Positions 33,901 to 39,377 of a stretch of DNA of 64,000 nucleotides are shown piece after piece. Location: NCBI RefSeq assembly GCF_050003625.1, contig NC_134401.1, positions 94,776,852 to 94,840,851 of the forward strand, read 5' to 3'. Source of the stretch: Haematobia irritans. Taxonomy: Eukaryota > Arthropoda > Insecta > Diptera > Muscidae. The notes beneath the pieces are model-generated. The model had not been told where the DNA came from. It worked only from the letters and a program-made list of their open reading frames with translations, and did not search any database. The position numbers and the translations under genes are program-made. Positions within the stretch are counted from its first letter, which is position 1, and every line of letters starts with the position of its first letter.

Positions 33901-34810
33901 AGTGACACACGAAGTTCATGATGAACGAATTTGTAGTAAAATTTACAAATTTAAAGAAATAATGAACTATTTTGTAAGAAATACGAATTTAGTAAATCTT
34001 TATGTTTAATTTGTGTATAATTTTTTCCCATTTTTTAGTTCATTTAACTAACGTACTCAAAAAATTATTAGAGTAAAGGAAACTTTCTCTAAACATAAAA
34101 TTCCATGAACTAAAATAAAGTTGAATTGGCTTTAGTGAAATAGAGAGTTCACTTTTTTTTGAGTGTGCTGTAAAAGAATCAACGGTTATCACAAAAAGTA
34201 TATACTTTTCTTCCAAACAAACTTCCTTATAGCGAAAAGCAAACAGGAAAAGATAGATTCATAATTTATTGTGGTTATAAAAATTATAATTAAATAAATA
34301 AATTAATAAAATAACCCTAATCATAAATCTCACAGTTTTGTTGAATGGAAGTTTCTATTCTAATGTGTTCATTGTTGTTGTTTCTTCCAGAATGCTCTTT
34401 TTATGGGTCCCAATGTAATTGCCATTTGGGTTATGTTCGCGAATTATGCTGTGGAGAAAACTCATCTAAGTACATGGGAGAATCTTCTCATGTATAGCAG
34501 TTTTGTGCGACACGCATTGGAAGGTCAAATGCGAGCTCTCTTTGATTTCAATCGTCCTGATTTCATCTGTCCTCCTGACGTGGTGATCTGCTTGGCCACA
34601 AAACCTGTACTTTTACTTAAAATCTCGGGAGTTTCCAACTTCAGTTTTGTAGATTCTGCCCTTTTCCTATTTGGCTTCTATTTACTGTTCACCACCATGG
34701 CTTGGATAGTTTTCCGATGTCGCCTTAGTACCATGGAGTTTTTGCAGAATATTCCTCTATATCAGTATATGCGTTATTTACAAACGAAGTATAAATTCGG
34801 CACAAATTGA
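6599..34810 (+). CDS. ABCG-family half-transporter, gene 1 (5' exons outside window)
   Basis: This is an ABCG (White-type) half-transporter with the nucleotide-binding domain first and the membrane domain second; it would dimerise to move a lipophilic or small substrate using ATP. Six exons lie in the window: 6599-6934, 7007-7245, 24142-24365, 29502-29670, 29741-29997, 34391-34810. All have GT/AG borders and compatible phases and give 547 residues to a TGA stop. Visible motifs are the Q-loop (IFQDD), signature SGGERKR, Walker B LFLDEP, an H-loop histidine (LHCPSA) and six hydrophobic helices. The Walker A exon is missing and is expected upstream; in paralogous gene 2 it encodes about the first 80 residues, so the full protein should be near 630 residues, normal for the family. 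The substrate cannot be deduced. Insect ABCG proteins include eye-pigment, sterol and hormone exporters. The 16.9-kb second intron is loaded with transposons. Confidence 0.9.
7007..7245 (+). CDS. Gene 1 exon: D-loop and H-loop
   Basis: The acceptor is TATTTTCAG and the donor GTAAGTAA; the 239-bp length is shared with gene 2's 63083-63321. It begins GLDEFSATQC, where most ABCG proteins have GLDS. The H-loop reads CSLHCPSA: the histidine is kept, but the residue after it is Cys instead of the usual Gln. It continues through YVLSEGECIYQG to the CPKSHNPAD motif that closes the nucleotide-binding domain. Confidence 0.9.
7246..7821. repeat. Intron start with degraded repeats
   Basis: 7310-7380 carries a worn end of the TTAATTGAT MITE family (ACACAGAAAAAATATC, then TTAATTAAAATTTTAATTGA). 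7480-7560 is a reversed family F piece (ACTTGGATCCAAAGATTTTG). The rest to 7821 is AT-rich intron in which I recognise nothing. Confidence 0.4.
7822..9337 (+). mobile_element. Family B element, copy B2 (most complete)
   Basis: The ends are AACAAGTAAGGAAAGTC and GAGCAGGGTATA. The core word ATATCTAAAT recurs at 8281, 8437, 8591, 8744, 8897 and 9049, a period of 152-156 bp. Each unit carries TGAACCGATTTCAACCAAAT and ATCGGGCGAAAG. A short (GGAC)n-type block lies at about 9181-9200. No protein is encoded. It lies in gene 1's large intron. Confidence 0.75.
9338..10330. repeat. AT-rich intron with MITE debris
   Basis: 9785-10283 contains dispersed TTAATTGAT-family words (TCAATTAAACATTTAATTGA, CAATTAAAACTGTGATTG) in a rearranged order without clean ends. 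The first 400 bases hold long A and T runs and no feature I can name. Confidence 0.4.
10332..10800 (-). repeat. Family A remnant split by a SINE
   Basis: Family A unit sequence (TATATATAATTATGGACCG) stops at 10399 and resumes after the SINE as ACCGATATGAATCAATTTTT near 10740. The four bases ACCG are present on both sides of the insertion. Neither family A terminus is present here. Confidence 0.55.
10397..10736 (+). mobile_element. tRNA-headed SINE with (CCTAA)n tail, copy 1
   Basis: The head looks like a tRNA gene, with a box A-like TGGTTAGCATGCC and a box B GGTTCGATTCCTGC. The body contains GGAACGCCGTTCGGACTCGG and GGCTATAAAAAGGAGGTCC, and the 3' end is CACCTAACCTAACCTAACC. A second full-length copy lies at 42953-43297 and a truncated one at 51170-51243, which defines the unit. 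No coding capacity; box A plus box B implies RNA polymerase III transcription. Confidence 0.75.
11061..11395. mobile_element. Short Tc1-like TIR element remnant
   Basis: The left end CACATAAGTATTGGCACA and the right end TGTGCCAATACTTTTGT are inverted copies. The left motif recurs at about 18968 (GACGCACATAAATATAGGCA). The length (about 335 bp) and absence of a transposase mark it as non-autonomous. The flanking 10800-11060 and 11396-11440 show nothing recognisable. Confidence 0.5.
12334..13420. mobile_element. TTAATTGAT-family MITE nested in left arm
   Basis: It begins CACAAAAAAAATTTTTTCTG and ends near TTTTTTTCTGTG, interrupting a family A unit between GACCCCA and TATAAACCGATC. The interior is AATTAATT-type palindromic DNA plus a younger TTAA-flanked MITE. 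Confidence 0.7.
12693..13204. mobile_element. piggyBac-type MITE flanked by TTAA
   Basis: The inverted ends are CCCTTTCACTACCGA and TCGGTAGTGAAAGGG, flanked by TTAA at 12689-12692 and 13205-13208. The length is 512 bp. Further copies: 21020-21531 (right arm), 33029-33486, and a truncated end at 51967. TTAA target sites are the hallmark of the piggyBac superfamily. No transposase inside. Confidence 0.85.
13612..14185. mobile_element. hAT-like non-autonomous element nested in left arm
   Basis: The ends CAGAGATGGTCTGT and (reversed) CAGGGTTGGCCTGT are inverted repeats. The flanks TAAGTCTC (13604-13611) and GAAGTCTC (14186-14193) match at 7 of 8 positions, the 8-bp duplication expected of hAT. 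The interior is rich in GTCGCAAA and GTAAACGTCGTAAACG words and carries a fragment of a LINE reverse transcriptase on the minus strand. Confidence 0.65.
13804..14010 (-). pseudogene. LINE reverse-transcriptase fragment
   Basis: In one minus-strand frame the sequence reads LGVILDRRLNLK, and after a frameshift KAIGKMRGLKPKIVNI. These match the consecutive motifs (YLGVILD.KLNW, then A.GK.WGL.PKIV) near the C-terminal end of the RT domain in R1/Jockey-type LINEs. It spans only about 70 residues with a shift, so it is dead. The 133-residue open frame on the opposite strand (13851-14252) overlaps it and is not a gene. A second copy is at 20214-20420. Confidence 0.55.
15177..15537 (+). repeat. 29-bp AT repeat tract between family A copies
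   Basis: From about 15360 the DNA consists of units of TTTTATTTCTATAGAAAA with TTTTG(T/C)CAAAA, the same tract that forms part of family A. The first 180 bases after the left arm show no recognisable feature. Confidence 0.55.
15538..17208 (+). mobile_element. Family A element, copy A4
   Basis: It starts TATACCCTCCACCATAGGAC with a small internal duplication of the hairpin. A (GTCC)n block at 15651-15665 is followed by at least seven 153-bp units, and it ends with GGCCGTTTATACTTGTT. The 29-bp tract and part of the right terminus have been deleted compared with A1. Long open frames on both strands (for example 15744-16229 minus and 16347-16643 plus) are by-products of the 153-bp period. Confidence 0.7.
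17209..17552. mobile_element. Possible hAT element remnant with coding tail
   Basis: A plus-strand frame without stops reads into EDEHQSLDVTVRNIDLDLSS and ends LLDLTKF plus stop near 17382; I cannot name the family. The right end TACTGGCAACACTG (about 17535-17550) recurs at about 23905-23918, suggesting a shared terminal repeat CAGTGTTGCCAGTA. The evidence is limited to these matches. Confidence 0.3.
17817..18090 (+). repeat. Degenerate family A start fragment
   Basis: AACTTTGTCATTCCATTTGTAA, a (GTCC)n block near 17890 and TTGAAATCATGCATCCGAA follow the order of a family A 5' end but are heavily diverged. The sequence fades out by about 18090. Confidence 0.5.
18091..19066. repeat. Degraded AT-rich repeats, no gene
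   Basis: Sections resemble 54530-54730 (GGTCAACTTGACTTTAATAA) and family F (GGCTCGGAATCAATATCAAA near 18690). The open frame at 18603-18923 crosses these repeats, has no recognisable domain and is not supported as a gene. 18965-19015 resembles the left end of the Tc1-like remnant at 11061. Confidence 0.4.
20039..20612. mobile_element. hAT-like element, right-arm copy
   Basis: Mirror image of 13612-14185, with the same ends and GAAGTCTC/TAAGTCTC-type flanks in reverse. It contains the plus-strand LINE RT fragment. Confidence 0.65.
20214..20420 (+). pseudogene. LINE reverse-transcriptase fragment, right-arm copy
   Basis: On the plus strand LGVILDRRLNLK lies near 20290 and KAIGKMRGLKPKIVNI near 20370 in another frame. 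The sequence appears identical to the left-arm copy, frameshift included, so it was dead before the composite duplicated. Confidence 0.55.
20804..21890. mobile_element. TTAATTGAT-family MITE, right-arm copy
   Basis: Mirror image of 12334-13420, including the nested TTAA-flanked MITE. Confidence 0.7.
21020..21531. mobile_element. piggyBac-type MITE, right-arm copy
   Basis: 512 bp, ends CCCTTTCACTACCGA and TCGGTAGTGAAAGGG, TTAA at 21016-21019 and 21532-21535. Confidence 0.85.
22795..23781. mobile_element. TIR element with TA duplication inside a family A terminus
   Basis: It starts CACAGATAAAAATAA and ends TTATTTTTTTGTGTG. The family A terminal hairpin normally reads GGAGGGTATAAAAA; here it is GGAGGG-TA-element-TA-TAAAAA. 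The interior is dominated by repeated AACAAATTTGTTG-like words (TTGTTGAGTATCC, CAACAAATATTT). Open frames inside are short and unlike known proteins. Confidence 0.75.
23782..24141. other. Intron end before the linker exon
   Basis: It contains the remaining eight bases of the split family A terminus. A motif CAATACTGGCAACACTG near 23903 is shared with 17535-17550 (possible hAT end). A clean polypyrimidine acceptor sits before 24142. Confidence 0.4.
24142..24365 (+). CDS. Gene 1 exon: linker to membrane domain
   Basis: The acceptor is TTCTCTTTCAG and the donor GTAAGAG. The phase joins exactly to 7245 (A plus TC). It encodes IEVATDFHGNNQD, a hydrophilic low-conservation linker, then the amphipathic stretch WWTEYYGIFCRNLHQMWRDQ that precedes the first membrane helix in ABCG proteins. 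Gene 2's exon at 63764 is its paralogue (DVATKAYGEYQN). A TA-flanked element begins 29 bp after the donor. Confidence 0.88.
24395..27011. mobile_element. 2.6-kb TIR element in gene 1 intron
   Basis: The left end CACAGAAAAAAAAGTG and the right end CACTGTTTTTTCAGTG are inverted relatives, with TA at 24393-24394 and 27012-27013. The left arm has AGTTCAT-rich DNA that also occurs at 33650-34160. The middle (25476-26605) holds a series of short splice-site-bounded blocks and a poly(A) signal. No transposase domain is visible. Confidence 0.5.
25476..26605 (+). other. Array of micro-exon-like blocks of unknown function
   Basis: Five consecutive blocks are bounded by strong AG acceptors and GTAAGT donors: 25476-25528, 25658-25700, 26088-26153, 26283-26358 and a last block from 26456, which is followed by AATAAA at 26600. 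Blocks 1 and 3 are related (shared CTCAGCGTA), and blocks 2 and 3 end identically (ATAGAGAATTG). The last two blocks join into an open frame ending CKICEKTTYDE plus stop, but the first three do not keep one frame with them. It may be a small spliced non-coding gene, a decayed coding gene, or TE cargo. Confidence 0.35.
27421..27490 (-). other. tRNA-like module in left TIR
   Basis: On the minus strand a box A-like AGCTCAGTGGATAG and box B GGTTCGATTCTCC are spaced as in tRNA genes. It is the inverted partner of 28729-28798. The acceptor stem does not pair well, so I treat it as a pol III promoter-like relic rather than a tRNA gene. Confidence 0.55.
27575..28279 (-). pseudogene. DD41D transposase, catalytic domain only
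   Basis: 234 residues with the full DDE triad in sequence: the first Asp in IIFSDEAHFHLSG, the second in MWFQQDGATCHTA, the third in CDLTPLDFLLWGYLKEKVY. I count 41 residues between the second and third, the DD41D (rosa-like) spacing. The WP[PR]xSCDLTPLDFFLWG block is characteristic. The N-terminal helix-turn-helix region (about 100 residues) is missing upstream, where the frame closes and the tRNA-like module begins, so this copy is inactive despite an intact catalytic core. Confidence 0.8.
28542..28614 (-). other. Second tRNA-like module
   Basis: The minus strand reads CACCGTGGAGCAGTGGTTGC, CCTTGCATGCCAAGG and GGGTTCGATCCCTGC, close to the head of the SINE at 10397. The same module occurs in the relative at 58328-58399. 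It is probably a SINE head captured by the transposon. Confidence 0.55.
28729..28798 (+). other. tRNA-like module in right TIR
   Basis: Box A-like TAGCTCAGTGGATAGAG and box B GGTTCGATTCTCC. It matches 27421-27490 (reversed) and 58516-58585. Confidence 0.55.
29174..29453. mobile_element. TTAATTGAT-family MITE, 280 bp
   Basis: The ends are CACACAAAAAAAATTT and AAAATTTTTTGTGTG, with TA on both sides (29172-29173, 29454-29455). The interior is a run of imperfect palindromes on TTAATTGA. It lies 48 bp before the acceptor of exon 29502. Confidence 0.8.
29502..29670 (+). CDS. Gene 1 exon: membrane helices 1-2
   Basis: The acceptor is CTGTTTTTCAG and the donor GTGAGTGG; 169 bp. It opens TNWKLMIYTNIF and contains two hydrophobic helices (FISSLLGLTYHNIG and LVVLVSVLYIFLG) followed by MSPMLAY. 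This is the usual start of the ABC2-type membrane domain. A 280-bp MITE ends 48 bp before the exon, so it lies close to the branch-point region. Confidence 0.88.
29741..29997 (+). CDS. Gene 1 exon: membrane helices 3-4
   Basis: The acceptor is TTCTTTTTCAG after a 70-bp intron; the donor is GTAAGTGT. At 257 bp it encodes VPQEMQYFRREHFNQWYRL, matching the conserved E...REH..YR motif before helix 3, then two hydrophobic helices (ALVSCQFIASCIMTFLAC and YLLYFGISLLTYLTASSYG) and LLIGSRMRLL. Confidence 0.9.
30658..31887 (+). mobile_element. D,D37E Tc1-like transposon, copy 1
   Basis: The terminal inverted repeats are AAGGGTGATACGGTCAAAAT and its reverse at 31868-31887, with TA at 30656-30657 and 31888-31889. 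The length is 1230 bp. Compared with the other two copies it lacks about 28 bp near 30840 and about 44 bp near 31157. It has no MITE at the site where copy 3 carries one, so it shows the empty site. Confidence 0.88.
30811..31760 (+). pseudogene. D,D37E transposase, copy 1
   Basis: The start MPSKQEEQRI is shared by all copies. Fragments in three frames follow: the helix-turn-helix region (SLRDAANKLGVSSTTVHRAK), the first catalytic Asp in VVMDDETYVKAD, the second in LFWPDRASCHYG, and TPELRPIEKYW with the catalytic Glu 38 positions after the second Asp. Lesions are two deletions that shift frame, a stop at 31387 in place of a sense codon, and a small deletion before the PPNTPELRP block. A full protein would be near 340 residues. 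Confidence 0.85.
32781..33645 (+). repeat. Family C piece split by a piggyBac-type MITE
   Basis: The family C words are ACATGGGCCGATCC, TACGGACCTAAAATACCTCT and GACCTGCCTGCAGACAAAAG. It is interrupted at 33029-33486 and ends at GTAGCGTGATTACAACA, where a different element starts. Neither terminal hairpin is present. Confidence 0.6.
33029..33486. mobile_element. piggyBac-type MITE, third copy
   Basis: 458 bp. The ends CCCTTCCACTACCGA and TCGGTAGTGAAAGCG are slightly diverged, with TTAA at 33025-33028 and 33487-33490. It is related along its length to 12693-13204, with a deletion of about 50 bp. Confidence 0.82.
33646..34167. mobile_element. TIR element related to 24395-27011
   Basis: The left end has ACACTAAAAAAAAAAACAAT and the right end AGTTCACTTTTTTTTGAGTG. 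The interior has repeated AGTTCAT and ACGAATTT words also found near 24480-24900. 34188-34250 is a detached end of the DD41D element (GTATATACTTTTCTTCCAAA). Nothing else before exon 34391. Confidence 0.45.
34391..34810 (+). CDS. Gene 1 last exon: helices 5-6 and C-terminus
   Basis: The acceptor is TTTCTTCCAG. It encodes 139 residues and a TGA. NALFMGPNVIAIWVMFANYA is helix 5; a long extracellular loop contains FVRHALEGQMRALFDFNRP and two cysteines (ICPP and VICL); SALFLFGFYLLFTTMAWIVF is helix 6. The tail MRYLQTKYKFGTN is short and charged. The conserved ABCG element Y.SFVRYALEG is clearly recognisable. Confidence 0.92.
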   Translation, partial: NALFMGPNVIAIWVMFANYAVEKTHLSTWENLLMYSSFVRHALEGQMRALFDFNRPDFICPPDVVICLATKPVLLLKISGVSNFSFVDSALFLFGFYLLFTTMAWIVFRCRLSTMEFLQNIPLYQYMRYLQTKYKFGTN

Positions 34811-34828
34811 TGTAAACGAAAAAAGATT

Positions 34829-34834
34829 AATAAA
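34829..34834 (+). terminator. Poly(A) signal of gene 1
   Basis: A canonical AATAAA lies 19 bases after the stop codon, and a second AATAAA follows within the next 25 bases. The 3' UTR would therefore be very short. No other element competes before the family C repeat at 34937. Confidence 0.7.
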
Positions 34835-34936
34835 ACATTCTACATTCCAAAAAATAAATAAATCCACCAATTTTACTTATTTTTGTATTACACTTTTATT
34901 TTCTTATTAGCCAATTTATTCAATTTGAAAAAAAAG

Positions 34937-36204
34937 AAGTATATACAGCATTAAGTTCGGCCGGGCCGAATCTTAACCCACCACCATGAACCAAATATTA
35001 GGGTTTCCTTTGAAATTTCAGGAGGGCTTGAGGACTTGGGGACACTTCCCGAAGATAAATTTAAAGATTTCACCTATGAGGACTATATCAGATTCTGGAT
35101 TTATGAGAACCATTTTTGTTTGAGTTTTAGAGGAATCATTAACATCTCTTGTAAGTGTGCAAGAAAATTATAAAATAACGTCTTGATTTGAAATCTTAAA
35201 TCTGTAGAAGTAAAATCTGGAAATTTTACATTGAGTTTCAAGCAATTTTCATGATCAGTGCGCCTTCTACACCCTCAAGAAGTGAAGTCGGTCTATATGG
35301 AGGCATTACCAAATGGACCGATAAAAACTTAATCCGATACACGTTTTTGTGAGCCTAAAATACCAGAATATTTACAATTTCAGGCAAATCAGATAAAAAC
35401 TACGGTTTCTAGAAACCCAAGGAGTTAAATCGAGAGTTCGTTCTTATGGGGACTATACTAAAATATGGACCGATACTCACCGTTTTCGGCACACCTCTTT
35501 ATGACCCGAAAATACCTTTAGATTTCCAATTTTAGGCAAATACGATAAAAACTTCGGATTCTAGAAGCCCAAGAAGTAAAATCGGGATATCGGTCTATAT
35601 GGGGGCTATATCAAAACATGGACCGATACTCACCATTTTCGGCACACCTCTTTATGGTCCTAAAATACCTCTAGATTTCCAATTTTAGACAAATTGGATA
35701 AAAACTACGGTTTCTATAAGCCCAAGAAGTAAAATCGGGAGATCGGTCTATATGGGGGCTATACCAAAATATGGACCGATACTCACAATTTTTGGCACAC
35801 GTATTTGTGGTCCTAAAATACCTCTAGATTTCCAATTGAATAAAAACTGCGGTTTATATAAGCCCAAGACCCCAAATCGGAAGGTCGGTTTATATGGGGA
35901 CTATATCAAAACAAGGACCGATATAGCCCATCTTCGAACTTGACCTGCCTGCAGACAAAAGACGAGTTTGTACAAAATTTCAGCACGATTGCTTCCTTAT
36001 TGAAGACTGTAGCGTGATTACAACAGACAGACAGACGGACGGACGGACAGATGGACAGACGGACTTCGTTATATCGTCTTAGAATTTCTCACTGATCAAG
36101 AATATATATACTTTATATAATCGGAAATCGATATTTCGATGTGTTACAAACGGAATGACAAACTTATTATACCCCCGTCTCCATCCTATGCTGGTGGGTA
36201 TAAA
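34937..36204 (-). mobile_element. Family C DINE/Helentron-like element, copy C1
   Basis: It begins AAGTATATACAGCATTAAGT and the hairpin TTCGGCCGGGCCGAA. Units around TATATGGGGGCTATACCAAA and ATGGACCGATACTCACC follow at about 153 bp, then a (GGAC/AGAC)n block at about 36026-36062, ATATATATACTTTATATAAT, and the end GGTGGGTATAAAAA. It lies just after gene 1. Confidence 0.7.
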
Positions 36205-36226
36205 AATATGAAAAAATCGAGTTATA

Positions 36227-38005
36227 AACAAGTATAAACGGCCGTAAGTTCGGCCAGGCCGAAGCTTATGTACCCTCCATCATGGATTGCGTAGAAACTT
36301 CTTCTAAACACTGCCATCCACAATCGAATTACTTAAGTTGCGGTAACGCTTGCCGATGGCAAGGTATCTTAAAACCTCCTAACACCATCTTCTAAATTGT
36401 ATGCAAGTCCATACGTGGTATATATTAAATCAAAAAGATCGATCCAATACGTATATAATTCAGTTTGACAAAGTAAAGAGATAAAATTTTAACAAAATTT
36501 TCTATAGCAATAAAATTTTCACAAAATTTTCTATAGAAATAAACTTTTGACAAAATTTTCTATAGAAATAAAATCTTGGTAGATTATTTTTGGCTCGAGT
36601 GGCAACCATGATTATGAACCGAATAAAATTTGAACAAAATTTTCTATAGAAATAAATTTTTGACAATGATGAAAATTTTATTATGAACCGAATAAAATTT
36701 TAACAAAATTTTCTCTAGAAATAAAATTTTGACAAAATTTTTTATAGAAATAAAATTTTGGTAGATTATTTTTGGCTCTAGTGGCAACCATGATTATGAA
36801 CCGATATGGACCAATTTTTGTGTGATTGGACCAATTTTGGTATGGTTGTTAGCGACCATATACTAACACCACGATCCAAATTTGAACCGGATCGGATGAA
36901 TTTTGCTCCTCCAAGAGGCTCCGGAGGTCAAATCTGGAGAACGTTTTATATGGGGGCTATATATAATTATGGACCGATATGGACCAATTTTTGCACGGTT
37001 GCTAGAGACCATATACCAATACCATGTACCAAATTCTAGCCGGATCGGATGAATGTTGCTTCTCTTAGAGGCTCCGCAACCCAAATCTGGGGATCGGTTT
37101 ATATGTGCGCTATATATAATTATGGACCGATGTGGACCAATTTTTGCACGATTGCTAGAGACCATATACCAACACAATGTACCAAATTTCAGCCGGATCG
37201 GATGAAATTTGCTTCTCTTTGAGGCTCCGCAAGCCAAATCTGGGGATCGGTTTATATGGGGGCTATATATAATTATGGACCTATGTGGACCACTTTTTGC
37301 ACGATTGTTAGAGACCATATACCAACACCATGTACCAAATTTCAGCCGGATCGAATGAAATATGCTTCTCTTAGAAGCTCCACAAGCCAAATCTGGGGAT
37401 CGGTTTATATGGGGGCTATATATAATTATGGACCGATGTGAACCAATTTTTGCACGTTTGTTAGAGACCATATACCAACACCATGTACCAAATTTCAGCC
37501 GGATCGGATGAAATTTGCTTCTCTTTTAGGCTCCGCAAGCCAAATCTGGGGATCGGTTTATATGGGGGCTATATATAATTATGAACCGATGTGGACCAAT
37601 TTTTGCATGGTTGTTAGAGACCATATACCAACACCATATACCAAATTTCAGCCGGATCGGATGAAATATGCTTCTGTTAGAGGCTCCACAAGCCAAATCT
37701 GAGGGTCCCCTTATATGGGGGCTATACGTAAAAGTGAACCGATATGGCCCATTTTCAATACCATCCGACCTACATCGATAACAACTACTTGTGCCAAGTT
37801 TCAAGTCGATAGCTTGTTTCGTTCGGAAGTTAGCGTGATTTCAACAGACGGACGGACGGACGGACGGACGGACATGCTTAGATCGACTCAGAATTTCACC
37901 ACGACCCAGAATATATATACTTTATAGGGTCTTAGAGCAATATATCGATGTGTTACATACGGAATGACAAAGTTAATATACCCCCATCCTATGATGGAGG
38001 GTATA
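36227..38005 (-). mobile_element. Family A element, copy A7
   Basis: It runs from AACAAGTATAAACGGCCGTA through a 29-bp tract (36480-36760), about six 153-bp units and (GGAC)5-6 at about 37848-37872 to GGAGGGTATAAAAA. It is nearly complete. Opposite-strand open frames up to 202 codons (36863-37471) are periodicity artefacts. Confidence 0.75.
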
Positions 38006-38600
38006 AAAATTGAATTGTATAGTTAAAATAAAGAACATCGTTGGTAGGAAATTTTTGAAAGTGCTTTTAAAGTTGTGCCTTTAGAACAACTTCCGAATTT
38101 GTTTCCTTGGTTCTCGTGCTCATTCGAGTATTGCTGGTAAAAATCTCTAGATATTAGATTTCAAATCAAATCAAAGGCTTTATTTCATTGGACTTTCTTG
38201 CACGTTTGGAAGACATCTTTTAGATTTCAAAAATAAATATTTTTTTTGCATTTCGGTATCTGGTGTAGTCTCCACACCATTTGAACCGATCTGCTAGAGA
38301 GAGTATCGCAATATTTCGATGTGTTACAAACGGAATGACAAAGTCAATACACCCCCATCCTATGGTGGAGGGTATAAAAAAAAATATTTTTTTTTTTTTG
38401 TAATTCCGTATCTGGTGAAGTCTCCACACCATTTCAACCGATCTGCTAGAGAGTATCTGTCATAAAATCCACCTGCAATTTGACATAGCTTTAAGTGCCC
38501 GCAATGACAACGAGATTTCAATGGAAAAATTATATTTCATTCATGGTGGTGGGTATTTCAAATTCGGCCCGGCCAGACTTAAGTCCGTAAGTACTTGTTT
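38006..38600 (-). repeat. Short element with tandem internal duplication
   Basis: GGTATCTGGTGTAGTCTCC at about 38255 is repeated as GTATCTGGTGAAGTCTCC at about 38408, each followed by ACACCATTT and CGATCTGCTAGAGAG. Between them lies a family A-type terminus. It ends with CGGCCCGGCCAGACTTAAG and ACTTGTTT, a family C-like hairpin. Confidence 0.5.
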
Positions 38601-39377
38601 ATGTCTAATCGCAAAACCGGCTCTAATTCAATCATTTGTTTTCAATTTCTTTCCGTTTGAGTATATTGTGTTTGTTGTTCAAAGCTGAATCACGCTTTAA
38701 CTATGGCTTTGTTTTGGTTGTTGGGGTTATTACCCCCCAATATATTATGTCTGTGCACGTGCTAACACTGATGAGAAGCTAAACAAGCAGTTAAAATGTT
38801 CGGTCAAGATCTATATGAATCTTATTTTACTTAATAGCCAAGTATTAAATTCCACAAAGCGGCCAAAAGATCGTCATTAGGAATGTACTTCGTATTTGTG
38901 TTAAAGCTCATTGTGAATTTTATGCGTAAGTGCCGTATGCCACTTACCGTCAATTCAAATTCACTACATCACCCCATATAAGATTTGAAATGCGACTTAA
39001 TTGATCTGCGAAAAAAAGCTTTAAATCGTAATATACTTTAGTAAACTAAAATGAAAAAGAACATAACATTACTTTTGAAATATAAGAAGACGGAGAGTAA
39101 CTTTCATGAAAATTAAGAAAATCTATTTTATGAACGAAAAAAAGTATAAAAATTAAAGTTAAAATACATCGTATAATGTCTCAGGTCGCTGTGGGTGGGA
39201 AATCTTTATTAATTTTGAAACCAATAAATTCAATTTTGTTTAACTTAATTTAAACAAAATACTTTTACATAAAAAAACAAACCTAAACCTAACACGACCC
39301 TAAAACTGAGAGACTAATCAGAGAAATTTCTTCAATCACGAAATTGAAAGTATAAATCACATAATTAATTAGAAATA
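38601..39377. other. Intergenic DNA without recognised features
   Basis: AT-rich, non-repetitive within this window, no open frame with recognisable content. One of the few stretches between the two genes free of the dispersed families. Confidence 0.5.
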
